Part shown: positions 54,812 to 64,000 of the stretch, in pieces | Position numbering within the stretch: position 1 is the first letter of the stretch | Layout of the letters: every line of letters starts with the position of its first letter | Source of the DNA: Limnephilus marmoratus | Lineage: Eukaryota; Arthropoda; Insecta; Trichoptera; Limnephilidae | Direction of reading: 5' to 3' | Length of the DNA: 64,000 nt | Assembly: GCA_917880885.1 (NCBI GenBank) | Contig: OU862915.1 | Location: 33,674,676 to 33,738,675 of the forward strand | Position numbers and translations under genes: made by a program | Notes under the pieces: generated by a model | Told to the model about the DNA's origin: nothing | The model's input: only the letters and a program-made list of their open reading frames with translations | Databases searched by the model: none

Positions 54812-57671
54812 CCCATAACCTGAAATCTACATCACTATCTCTCAACATTTATTACCAAAATGTAAGAGGACTTAAAACTAAACTAAATAATTTAAGAATT
54901 AAACTACCGACCTTAGAATATGATGTTTACTGCTTCACTGAGACATGGTTGACCCCAGATATTAAAAATGGTGAGTTAGGATTTCACTCCCATAACACCT
55001 ATCGAATGGACCGCGATACTAATACTAGCAACAAAAGTAGAGGAGGTGGCTGTCTAATTTCTATTAACACTAAATTAACCTCAAGAAAACTCAAATGTAC
55101 AAACATCAACGTGGAACAACTATTTGTTTTAGTGACAAACAAGAGTGAAAAAATCATAGTTGGTTGTGTGTACATTCCACCCTCATCTGATGTCCAGCTA
55201 TATACTAGTTACTGTCAAGAAGTAGAAATATTGCGAAGAAAATATCCAGACGCTAAATTTATCCTTACAGGTGATTTTAACCAACCTACTGTTCATTGGG
55301 ATATTAACAATAATAATACTCGCACAAATTCCACGTCCAATAATGGTTCTCGTGAACTTATAGAAATGTCATGTTTCCTGAATCTTAGACAAGTGAACTT
55401 TATATATAACTGCAACAATAATCTATTAGACTTAATTTTTAGCAATTCCAACAATATAAGTGTACAACATGCAAATGACAATGTTTCAACAATTGATAAC
55501 TACCACCCACCACTTTTTGTTAAGCATATATCTCTACAAAATTTAAATTTAGAGTCTTTTAAAGAAAAACCAAATTTTTATAAAGCTGATTATCCTAAGA
55601 TTAACGAATTTCTCGCTAAATCAGACTGGAACTTCATTAGTAATTGTAATAACATCAATGATATAATAGAATCTTTTTACTGCATAATTAACAAATCTAT
55701 TGAACTGTACGTCCCTATTACAAAATGTAGGACATCTAATTACCCCAAATGGTTTAGCAAAGAGTTAATTTGTACTATCCAGTCAAAAAAACTTGCACAT
55801 AAAACATTCAAAATATCTCGAGCTCCAAATGACTATCTACTTTTTTCTAATTTACGCAAAAGGGTGAAAAACATATCGATATCTTGTTACAAAGAATACC
55901 TGGAAAATATTGAGAAATCGTTACAAAATAAACCTCAAAATTTATTCAAATTTGCAAACAATCTTAATAGTAACGAATCTGGTATTCCGTCTATCATTTA
56001 CTACAATGGTAAAATTGCTGATACACCTCAAGGAATTACTGACTTATTTGCCGAATGCTTTGGCGAAGTATATGATGTAAACTCATCTAATAACCAAATA
56101 CCTCAATTCAACTCAAATATTTCTATTGATTTCAATGACCTTGTTATTGATGAAATCGATGTTCAGCGTAAAATTACACTATTAGATAGTCAGAAATCCG
56201 CTGGCCCTGACACCATACCAGCAATTTATTTAAAAAACTGTGTATCTAGCTTAAAAGGTCATTTAACCAATATATTCAATATATCATTAGCATCAGGCCT
56301 TTTCCCTCAAAAATGGAAGATCAGTTTCCTTAGTCCCATCTATAAAAAGGGTGATAAAACGGATGCTTCTAACTACAGACCTATTTGCATACAATCAGCG
56401 ATACCTAAATTGTTTGAATCCGTAGTTCTATCAAAATTTTTGTTACAGGCTCGTAAAATCATTTCCCCCCACCAACATGGATTTATATCCGGAAGATCTA
56501 CACTTACAAATTTAATTATATACGAAAAATATATTTCAGACAATCTAAACGCAAAATTGCAAACGGATGCAGTTTACACCGATTTCAGCAAAGCATTCGA
56601 CAAAGTTTCCCAAAAAATCTTATTAAACAAACTAAAAGTATATGGGATAAAAGGAAATGTACTAAAATGGTTTGAGACCTATTTAACATCTAGAAAACTA
56701 TACGTTAAACTATCTAACCATATGTCAAATGTAATTGAAGCTTCAAGTGGGGTGCCCCAAGGTTCTCATCTAGGTCCTATTCTTTTTTTGCTATTTATCA
56801 ATGACATTGTTTCAATATTTGAAGGTATCCATTGAAAATATACACTATTATAAGAAATTTAATGGACTGTCTTGTATTGCAAAACAACTTGGATCGATTA
56901 TATAATTGGTGTAACATAAATGATTTATTTTTAAACATTAACAAATGTCAATCTATAAGTTTTTCTCGAAATAAAAATCCAATACTCTTTCAATATCACA
57001 TTAACAATGTGAATCTTTCTACAGTAACATTAATAAAGGATCTGGGTGTCGTTTTTGATAACAAGATGACATTCGTCCCCCACATTGATGCAATCACGAA
57101 TAAAGCACTCAAATGTCTCGGTTTTGTGTTAAGATCGTCCAAAGATCTAATGCATACTAATACACTCAAAACTTTATACATAACACTAGTCAGGAGCATT
57201 CTTGAGTATAATTCCTCTCTCTGGTCGCCATTATACAATGTACATTCACACAAAATTGAAAGAGTACAACATAAATTTTTAAGGCATATAAATTACAAAT
57301 TAAAAATTCCAATACAAAATTTAAATTATAATTATTTAATGCAATTGCTTAAATTACCCGAATTGTCACAGCGAAGAAAAATCTGTGATGTTTTATTGTT
57401 ATTTAAAATTATCAACGGATATTTGGATAGCCCTGAACTTGTGAACATGATAAATTATCAAGTACCTAACAATTACAACACCAGACTCCATGCTCCATTT
57501 AACGTAGTTGCTTCTCGCACTAATTTTATGTTTAACTCTTGTCTTCAGAGATTGCATCGTGTGGGTAATGAAACTTGCTCTGTCGATATATTTTTTTATA
57601 AAAACATCGATTCCTTCAAAAAGCATATATGTATGCAGATGCAAAAATCCTTAAATGATACAGATTGTTAA
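54775..57671 (+). pseudogene. ORF2: APE-type endonuclease plus reverse transcriptase, broken at the RT active site
   Basis: The endonuclease half shows NVRGLKTK near the start, FTETWL, GDFNQP and a DNYHPP end motif, the order expected of APE endonucleases that nick target DNA. The RT half shows NYRPI, GFISGRST, motif A TDFSKAFDKV and motif B GVPQGSHLGPILFLLFIND. Right after motif B the frame stops at 56833-56835 and resumes in another frame at about 56832 with KIYTIIRNLMD. The F/Y-ADD catalytic motif and a few flanking codons are missing, so a small non-triplet deletion removed the catalytic aspartates. The remaining part has the thumb and C-terminal signature LEYNSSLWSP, IERVQHKFLRHI. No other frame break was found, so this one lesson accounts for inactivity. 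The downstream frame (56832-57671) ends NDTDC at a TAA. Confidence 0.85.
54802..54808 (+). promoter_or_regulatory. Candidate -1 programmed frameshift heptamer joining ORF1 to ORF2
   Basis: The sequence A AAA AAC is phased as X XXY YYZ in the ORF1 frame and sits directly before the ORF1 stop TGA (54809-54811). Slipping back one base continues into CTG ACC CAT, exactly the ORF2 frame. That frame has no ATG between its last stop (54772-54774) and 54949, which already lies inside the endonuclease domain. A AAA AAC is a well-known -1 slippery site in retroviruses. No obvious strong stem-loop was seen just downstream, so coupled termination-reinitiation remains an alternative. Confidence 0.5.
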
Positions 57672-57970
57672 CAGTAACAAATTTAATACCCATTGCTCTG
57701 TAACTACTTTCATTGTACCTACTTACTTCTTTATACATATATGTAATTGCTGTGAACCTTTTATTTTCTTTTTTCCTGATAATAACAAACTAACGTAGAA
57801 ATCCTTAAATGTATCACATAGTTAACAGTAACAAACTTAATACTCACTGCTCTGTAACTACATTCATTATAACTACATTCATTGTACCTACTTACTTATT
57901 TATATATGTAATTACTGTTTACCTTTATTTTATTTTTTATTTTTTATAATAATAACAAATATACGTTCAT
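57645..57970 (+). repeat. Tandem duplication spanning the ORF2 end and 3' UTR of the non-LTR element
   Basis: The stretch from AAATCCTTAAATG through GTTAACAGTAACAAA, CTGCTCTGTAACTAC, CATTGTACCTACTTAC and TATGTAATT occurs twice. The copies start near 57646 and 57800, about 155 bp apart, with scattered mismatches. The second copy has an extra internal repeat of CTACATTCATT. The first copy includes the last codons of ORF2. Confidence 0.75.
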
Positions 57971-58659
57971 TTATGATAGCAAAAAAAAAAAAAAAATTAA
58001 TTAAAAAAAATAAATAAACAACAACAAAAAATTAATTACAAGAAAATTTTATATTAATCGTTAAAAATGTTTTACACCACTGCAATACCGGTATGCTTCG
58101 AGTATATTTGGAATCACATTTTGTGTGATATTGTGACAATAATTATTGTATCTAATGTAGCATGAGCTCAAATACGTGGGTGGTTTGTATATTTATGCCA
58201 AATACGAATCCGCTGGTTGAACTCCTTTTGTAAACAATTACTCGAATACCTACTGATACCTACTTATGTTAGGCCTACTTATATCTTTCTAGCTCTGTTT
58301 ATCATTTTATGTACTATATACTTATGATACTGCATACTTGTTATAATGCTCCTGTACAATTTATTTTATATGTAAAAGCCATCAAGGCGTAAACAAACAA
58401 ATAAATAAATAAATAAATACAACGGTCCCGAAGAACGATGTCTGATCTGCTAAAAATAGCTTTGTTGGCTTGAAATAGTTTTGTGTTGTTGGCCAAATAT
58501 ATAATTTTTGATATATAAAAATGAGTGAAAAGTCTGTATTTTCGGAATTTGAATTAAATTAAATGAAATGCAAAATATCAAAAGGACACTCTTATTTCTT
58601 AACGACGAAAACAGTAAAAATGCAGAAAAGAAACTTAAAACAGTTCTACTGCTAACTAA

Positions 58660-59147
58660 CCATTACTCCGTTTCCCCGCAGGGGTAGACAGAAAGGACGG
58701 ACCGCCAAACAATTCGGTCTTGGCACACACTCTTTGCCTTACTCACATTCATATATACTCTTCTATTATTCTGACTTTTGACATGGCCCGACTCAAGTAT
58801 CTGATCACTTGATCGTGGCATGTTTTCCTCGGGCGTCCCCGATTTCTTCTACCATTCACATTTGCGTCATATATTCTTCTTACACTACTTTCTTCGTCCA
58901 TTCTCTCTGCATGCCCAAACCATCTGAGGGTCCCTTTCTTAATCTTACTCATTATGCTTACATCAGCCTTACATTCTTTGCGGATATCCAAATTCCTCAC
59001 ACGATCATACACGGTTTTACCACACATACGCCTCAGGGATCTCAGTTCTACCGCAAAACTACAAAATCGTACATCCGACATTGTTCTTCGGGACAAGACT
59101 CTGACGGGATAAAAGGTAGTATTTAACAAGACCAGCATCTCGAACAC
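58660..59147 (-). pseudogene. Third type of LINE C-terminal fragment
   Basis: The minus-strand reading has LRRMCGKTVYDRVRN, MSKIKKGTLRWFGHAERM and RRNRGRPRKTCHDQV, then VRIIEEY. The RWFGHAERM plus GRPRKTW-like pair is the usual C-terminal signature of an insect LINE family. Its 3' UTR here contains CTACCCCTGCGGGGAAACGG (58672-58691), a hairpin-like end. The 5' part is missing and about 10 kb of other repeats surround it. Confidence 0.65.
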
Positions 59148-59475
59148 ACAAACAAATTTACAGACAGATGAAATGTCAAACCATCGAGTTAAAATAGGAT
59201 TTCACCACGCTCAGCAATAATAATAACAACATTCTTAGTAGGTCTTAATATTTTTCCATTTCAATGGCAGTCAAAACCACCTCCTTTTCCTTTTAGTGCA
59301 ATCTCACCCTTTATATGTTTACTTACTTCTCCCTTATTGTGTGTCATATCTACTCGTCTACGTGCTTTCTACTGATATTGGATACTGTTTATTCCGGCAC
59401 GACGCGCGACGTGCCTTGAGTTATTGTTATTATTGCCATATTTTATATTAATATTTATTTATTTGTTTGTTGCAG

Positions 59476-59537
59476 AATGGGACACCGATTTGGGAGGATT
59501 TCATAGCCAAGGCTTCGAAGCTTCACACAGTTTTGAA
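59476..59537 (+). CDS. mtss1: Internal coding exon of an MTSS1 / missing-in-metastasis gene (start of IMD domain)
   Basis: This 62-bp exon follows a pyrimidine-rich acceptor ending TTTGTTTGTTGCAG and is followed by a consensus donor GTAAGT. It reads in one frame as 20 codons plus two bases, with the core TPIWEDFIAKASKLH. From family knowledge, the first helix of the IMD (I-BAR) domain of MTSS1/MIM carries a near-identical PVWEDF-NKA-KL stretch. I-BAR proteins bind PI(4,5)P2 membranes and actin and shape plasma-membrane protrusions. The exon begins in phase 0 and ends with two bases of a split codon. No other exon of this gene was recognised in the window, so upstream sequence would be intron of up to 59 kb and downstream intron exceeds 4.4 kb. 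A minisatellite starts about 20 bp past the donor. The short length is the main reason for caution; codon pattern and splice sites both support a real exon. Confidence 0.75.
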
Positions 59538-59539
59538 GT

Positions 59540-60250
59540 AAGTAGAACCTTATTTTTATTAAAACTTAGTTACAAATAGATGACCTTATTTTATTAAAAT
59601 TTAATTAGAAATAGACGTCCTTATTTTTATTAAAACTTCGTTACAAATAGATGACCTTATTTTTATTAAAACTTCGATACAAATAGATGACCTTATTTTA
59701 ATGAAAACTTCATAAATAGATGACCTTATTTTATTAAAATTTAATTAGAAATAGACGTGGTTATTTATAATTTAAAATGAATCGCTGAATGTGTTGCTAA
59801 GCGCATAACTTTCGAACTTTTTGTGTGTTCGTTATTGTCAGGACAAGGTTTTTATAAAACTTCCGCTGAGCTCTGGCATTATGAAATTTGTATAAAATAA
59901 TTGCTATTGGTGGCACGCGAGGTTTGAAAACTGAATGTATGTAAAGCAGAGGGGGAGAGGGGGGAGGGAGGGCGGTGAGAGAGGGAGGGAGGTGGAGGAG
60001 GTGGAGGAGGCGGAGTGGGAACCCCCCTTACACCATGCGAGCGAAGCCGCGGGAAAAAGCTAGTTTATAATAAAACTTCATTGCAAATAGATGAGCTTAT
60101 TTTTATTAAAATTTTATATAAATACATAGATGGCCTTATTTTTATTAAATCTTCATTACAAATACACAGATGGCCTTATTTTTATTAAGACTTCATTACA
60201 AATAGATGACCTTATCTTTATTAAAGTATAATTTATTACAAATATATTAT
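59540..60250 (+). repeat. Minisatellite (~36-40 bp units) split by an insertion
   Basis: Units of the form AAATAGATGACCTTATTTTT-ATTAAAACTTCATTAC occur about five or six times at 59550-59763 and about five times at 60066-60240. Variants include AGACGTCC and an ATACACAGATGGCC form. It begins next to the mtss1 exon donor. The middle is occupied by a Helitron-like sequence. Confidence 0.8.
59770..60064 (+). mobile_element. Helitron-like fragment inside the minisatellite
   Basis: CGCTGAGCTCTGGCATTATG, AAATTTGTATAAAATAATTG, a purine tract (GGGGGAGAGGGGGGAGG and GGAGG repeats), then GCGAGCGAAGCCGCGGG and AAAAAGCTAG-T, a CTRR end as in related elements at 33.5 and 62.5 kb. Confidence 0.5.
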
Positions 60251-60636
60251 GAACACTCTTTCATAATCTTTTTTTCTCATTTAAAGAATACGGAACAAAC
60301 AAAATACGAGTAGCTTTATTTATTGTTCGACAGCTAAATCGATTTTTAAAAGCGTCGTAGCTCGAGGTGGAAAATTCTAAATTCTAGACGGAAGATTTTG
60401 TGCTAATTTTATGTAGCCAGACTCACCTTTCGAAGATTTTTGCTGTAACAAACAAATAAATTTTCTGATGTTTAGAAATCAAATCAGAAAAAGGAATCAA
60501 CCACATATTTTGACTTTCCATCCTGATTGACGGTACAATCATGTAATCATATGTAGGTCTGTAGCTCATGGTGGAAGTATAATAATAAATTCTCAACAGA
60601 AAAACTCACTCGAGGGTTCTTTGCTGAAACAAACTT

Positions 60637-61222
60637 CTTCTTCTTTGTGTGTTGTATCAGGTCCCCCCGACGTTGGCGATCACTCTTGAAAATTTCTCTC
60701 TGTCTTGCGCTTCCCGGAATAGTTCCTCCACACTTCTAATGCCGGTCCACTCCCGTACATTACGCATCCAAGACATTTGTCTCCTACCAGGCCCTCGGCG
60801 ACTCTATCTTGCCTTTCAATATTAAATGGAGCAAGTGATACTTCTCCCCTCGAAGTACATGACCCGGATATGAAATTTTCCTGATTTTTATTAATGTAAG
60901 CAGTTCTCTATCTGCTCTAGCCCGCCTGAGAATTTTTGTGTTGGTGATCATGTCGGCCCATGGGACATTGAGCATTATCCGGTGAAGCCACATTTCAAAA
61001 GCCTCTAACCTGTTCATGGTATTTACTTTCAAGTTCCATGTTTCACATCCATAGATCAAGACAGAACACAAAAAACATTTTAGCATTCTCTGCCTTAGTT
61101 TTAAGCTGATATTGTCATTGCAGAAGAGGGATTTCATTTTAATAAACGCAGTTCTTGCTGCTTCAATTCTGTATCTAACCTCTACATCTGGGTCAAGTGT
61201 CTTAAAAAAACTTAATATATTC
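60637..61222 (-). mobile_element. 5'-truncated non-LTR retrotransposon with (GAA)n tail and 10-bp target duplication
   Basis: The minus strand carries RIEAARTAFIKM, LLRQRMLKCF-like and SVLIYGCETW, the C-terminal region of LINE reverse transcriptases. After KGKIE the frame shifts and continues RGPGRRQMSWMRNVREW, EELFREAQDREKF and VIANVGGT, then a stop. The tail is a short (GAA)n run. The flanks repeat AAACAAACTT (60627-60636 and 61223-61232). The subclade is not determined; the C-terminus differs from the RTE family at 20, 42 and 63 kb. Confidence 0.75.
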
Positions 61223-61232
61223 AAACAAACTT

Positions 61233-62347
61233 AATATATTATAATTTATGCTTTCTAGTAAATTTTCTAAAATATCCACTTATTTTCTTATTCAAAATTG
61301 TATTCCCCAACTCTTAAATTTTTACTAATTATTATTTAATCTCGCTGTAATCTCTTTTGAGTTTTCATTTCCAATCTCCCGACCATCTCGCTTTCTTCTC
61401 TTAATATCCCGAAACGGATATTACTCGTTTTGATTACAGGCGATTAAGACATCGTAAAACCGCGCGGTCATCTTTATGAATTTTTCGAACATTTCTGTAA
61501 CTGTACCCTGAAAGATATTATTTAATATTTTAAAGGGTTCGCTCTCTGTTCCCGTTCTCACTCGTTTCCTCGAACTTTGTTCATCTCAGCAAGACTACTT
61601 CGTAAAATTCATGGCTTAGAGCGCCACGTTATTTTATTACTAAATCTTGAGAGAAAATATCTGATATTTTTAAGAAAGTTCGTTTTGGATCCTTCCAAAC
61701 TATCCATTATTTGATATAATCATGTACCATCGTCACCGTGGCTTATACAAAACCACGAAGAGTTCCGAATGAATTGATAATAATAAATAAAAATGATTGA
61801 ATTATTTCCGTATCGTCGATTTTACGAGGGAATCGATCAGAAATTAACCTTTCGAATGAACACCATTGGTAAACTTGAAAAATTGCGACGTCTGTGATTT
61901 GTCGGTTCCAGGACAACTCAGAATCGAGTCAACGCAAAACCTCTTCGAAAATTCATTAAAATCTATGATTTTTTTTTTTGAAAAATGACCTAACCTAACG
62001 TTAACCGTTTTAACCAATTTTTTATAAAGGGTTTTCATCACTTTTAATGACTTTTTAGGGTTAGTCTGGTCACTGTTTGCTCATTTAAACAAAATAAATA
62101 AGATTGGAAATTTCAATTAATAAAATAGTTGTTGAAGGTACTTACTCCTATCTCTTGTCGGAATCGTTGCCACAATCAATTCCAACTTTGTATTTCAAAG
62201 CAAAATCCAATTTTAAAGGTTGTTGAAACAGAGAGACACACCACCGAAATTATTATTTTTATCGTTGATGAAGAAGATGATACTGATAAATCTAAACGAA
62301 ATTATGAAAAAGAACAAGACACAGAAAAATAAAAAGGTAACGGTCGC
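61233..62347. other. No gene recognised
   Basis: AT-rich intron-like sequence. A CCTAACCTAACG word near 61990 is too short to be telomeric. No exon of mtss1 was recognised here. Confidence 0.4.
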
Positions 62348-62558
62348 AACTTGGACACGAACCCATCATCTCGAGGGTTCGCGGGACGGGGAAAGCGGGC
62401 GAGAGTAGTGGGGAAAGGGAAGGTGGAGAAGGCGGAGTGGGGAAGGGGACGCGGGAGTGGAAGGGGAGGCGGAAAGGTAAAGGGAAGAATGGGAAAGGAC
62501 ACGCAGGGAGAAACAATTTCTTTATTAAGTGGCATAGCAACGAACGTCGGGAACTCGC
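62348..62558 (+). mobile_element. Helitron-like 3' end
   Basis: GGGTTCGCGGGACGGGG, a long purine-rich stretch, GGAAAGGACACGCAGGGAG, then GGCATAGCAACGAACGTCGG and ACTCGCTAG-T. The inverted relative is at 63436-63640. Confidence 0.5.
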
Positions 62559-63003
62559 TAGTTCTTTATATTTTTCTGTGTTAGAAAGTAAGGTATCATT
62601 CGACTCCCTCGCCCGTGTAGTACTGGTTCGTGCTATGACCCATTTTTTGAGGATTATTATTATGATCATGGTTCGCTTTGTTTCTCCTCTCTCTGAACGT
62701 TCCTACATTGTTTCCGAAACCGTTACATCAGCGAGCCAAGTCTTATAGTATATTTTAACGATACTGTTCTGTAGTAGGTCTATACATTTTCTTGTATTGC
62801 GGACATGAACCATTATTTCATCTCTACTCTCCCAGCGAGATGAAGGGTCCGGAGTGAAAGAGGGTAAAGTCACATCTGATGGAATAAGGGTTTGTATTAA
62901 TTTTGATTTAGAACTCCGGGTGTACAATGTTACTTATTTTAATTTTTTAAATAGACAACTAGGTTAGGTTATAACTACATAACCTTATCCAGGACGATAA
63001 TAA

Positions 63004-63270
63004 ATTGGGAAGACTTCGGTGGCTGGGTCATGTGGAGAGAATGACTGAGCATCAAGCACCAAAGTCCCTGCTGAACTCAAGACCAATAGGGCGAAGGAGC
63101 CTGGGAAGACCAAGACTAAGATGGAGCGATAACGTCCTCAAAGACATATCTATCTTATAGCTTCCAAACTGGAGAGAGCTGGCACAAAACCGAGATGAGT
63201 GGAGGAAGACTTGAGGAGGCTAAGACCCACCAGGGGTTGTAGAGCCATTAGTGATGATTATGATGAATAA
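63004..63270 (+). mobile_element. RTE-like retrotransposon 3' fragment
   Basis: It is highly similar to 42150-42415: LGRLRWLGHVERM, GRPRLRWSDNV and the terminal GGGGTTGTAGAGCC with a GATGATTATGAT tail. Lesions include a TAG after ISIL and a small deletion after EWRK. An inverted 59-bp piece of the same 3' end follows at 63303-63361. Confidence 0.8.
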
Positions 63271-63302
63271 TGGGAACTAACTTAATTTACTTACACATAT
63301 AA

Positions 63303-63361
63303 TCATCACTATTGGCTCTACAACCCCTGGTGGGTCTTGGCCTCCTCAAGAGTCTTCCTCC
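63303..63361 (-). mobile_element. Inverted RTE-like 3'-end fragment
   Basis: This is the reverse complement of the last codons and tail of the 63004-63270 element (CTACAACCCCTGGTGGGTC, GCCTCCTCAAG, TCTTCCTCCA). The two lie tail to tail, about 30 bp apart. Confidence 0.75.
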
Positions 63362-63435
63362 ACACATATAATATTCCTATAAAAAAGACGTTTACGCATT
63401 TATAATATATTCTTACAATAATGGTTTTATTTTAA

Positions 63436-63640
63436 ACTAGCTGGTTCTCGGCATGCGTTGCAATGCCATATTTCTCCCTGCATGTCCTTTCCCGTGCGTC
63501 CCCGTTCCACCTCCGCATCCCCTACCCTCCCGCGTTCCCCTTCCACCTTCCCCGCCCACCCTCTCCCCATTCCCGCTCACCGTCCCGCAAACCCCCTTTC
63601 CACGTTCCGTATACTCAGTCCCAGTACATTCAGTTTTCAA
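63436..63640 (-). mobile_element. Helitron-like 3' end, inverted
   Basis: On the minus strand: GTTTGCGGGACGGTGAGCGG, purine tract, GGAAAGGACATGCAGGGAG, GGCATTGCAACGCATGCCGA and ACCAGCTAG-T. The apparent Pro-rich or Gly-rich open frames here are compositional. Confidence 0.5.
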
Positions 63641-64000
63641 ACAGCCCGCGTGCCTCCTATTATAATTTTTATTTTTGTATTTTACAAATATTCATTTTTA
63701 CACATTATAAGAACAATCAATCAAATTTGGTATCTAACATAGGTACATATTTAAAATATGTATAATTTAAAAAATTCATAGACAATTCTTATATTACAAA
63801 AAAAACAGCTGCCTGCTACATTCAATTTCATCAAATGCGCGAACTGTCAAACGTGCGAAGTTAAAATAGTCGTTAAGTTTTCTGAAATTATTCAATTTTC
63901 TTAGTTTTTCTTTCCGAAAGAACCTTCTACAAAGTATTAGAAAGATGAATGAAATAGGTAAAGTCGTTCTGAAGTTATGGCGTGACCAAGGGAAACGACG

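Larger units (their letters stand above)
53830..58425 (+). mobile_element. Near-complete non-LTR retrotransposon, Jockey/CR1-like superfamily
   Basis: The element has ORF1, then ORF2 (endonuclease plus reverse transcriptase), a 3' UTR and a terminal AAAT/ATAA repeat tail (about 58395-58422). The 5' boundary is estimated from the start of ORF1-linked sequence and is uncertain; the tail is clear. A short relative of the 3' terminus (AAAGCCCATCAGGGCG then an ATAA tail) lies at about 30193-30235. Endonuclease type (APE-like) and RT motif order assign it to the Jockey/CR1/L2 group; the exact clade is not determined. It is dead: the RT catalytic motif has been lost by a frameshifting deletion. Confidence 0.85.

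Noticed and set aside
61985..62000. Telomeric CCTAA repeat
   Set aside because: Only two imperfect units.
62300..62670. Pro-rich and Gly-rich ORFs on both strands (also at 52807-53088 and 63437-63765)
   Set aside because: They come from the purine-rich tract of Helitron-like elements; composition keeps several frames open at once.

Overview
The window is AT-rich, repeat-dense DNA from an animal, almost certainly an insect. Lepidoptera fits best as an impression, from base composition and repeat style, but no single feature proves the order. I see no bacterial-type genes, operons, rRNA or CRISPR. The only host gene I can support is a 62-bp exon at 59476-59537 (+). It has a clean acceptor and donor and encodes the start of the IMD/I-BAR domain of a missing-in-metastasis (MTSS1/mim) protein. 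Much of the rest is therefore probably intron of that gene, filled with mobile elements.

Layout. 0-10 kb: a 1.5-kb segment bounded by perfect 78-bp inverted repeats and holding a three-unit tandem repeat; dispersed repeats; and a PIF/Harbinger derivative with a MADF remnant (6318-7752), itself interrupted by a hAT element with an 8-bp target duplication. 10-21 kb: short interspersed repeats, a TIR element in two copies (13855 and 15460), a palindromic MITE, and a truncated RTE-like retrotransposon (19800-21139). 21.7-28.8 kb: a degenerate autonomous-type Harbinger locus. Its MADF/BESS gene (+) and its transposase (-) each have an exon inside the other's intron. A Penelope-like GIY-YIG fragment with a hammerhead ribozyme sits in the MADF intron. 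29-47 kb: Helitron-like elements, nested TIR elements, a second Penelope-like element split by a MITE, a third MADF fragment between palindromes, and a 469-bp near-perfect palindrome with a hammerhead motif in each arm (45883-46351). 47-53 kb: mostly nothing recognisable. 53.8-58.4 kb: a nearly full-length Jockey/CR1-type non-LTR retrotransposon. Its two ORFs are joined at a canonical A AAA AAC slippery heptamer, and its RT catalytic motif has been deleted. 58.6-64 kb: the mtss1 exon, a minisatellite starting at its donor, and several retrotransposon 3' ends.

The strongest lead is a set of hammerhead-like motifs in at least three distinct Penelope-like families. They share a palindromic stem III and one extra nucleotide before stem II, and they tend to lie in inverted pairs. 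The second lead is the mutually interleaved antisense gene pair of the Harbinger locus. All reading was by eye; percent identities and database matches were not computed.
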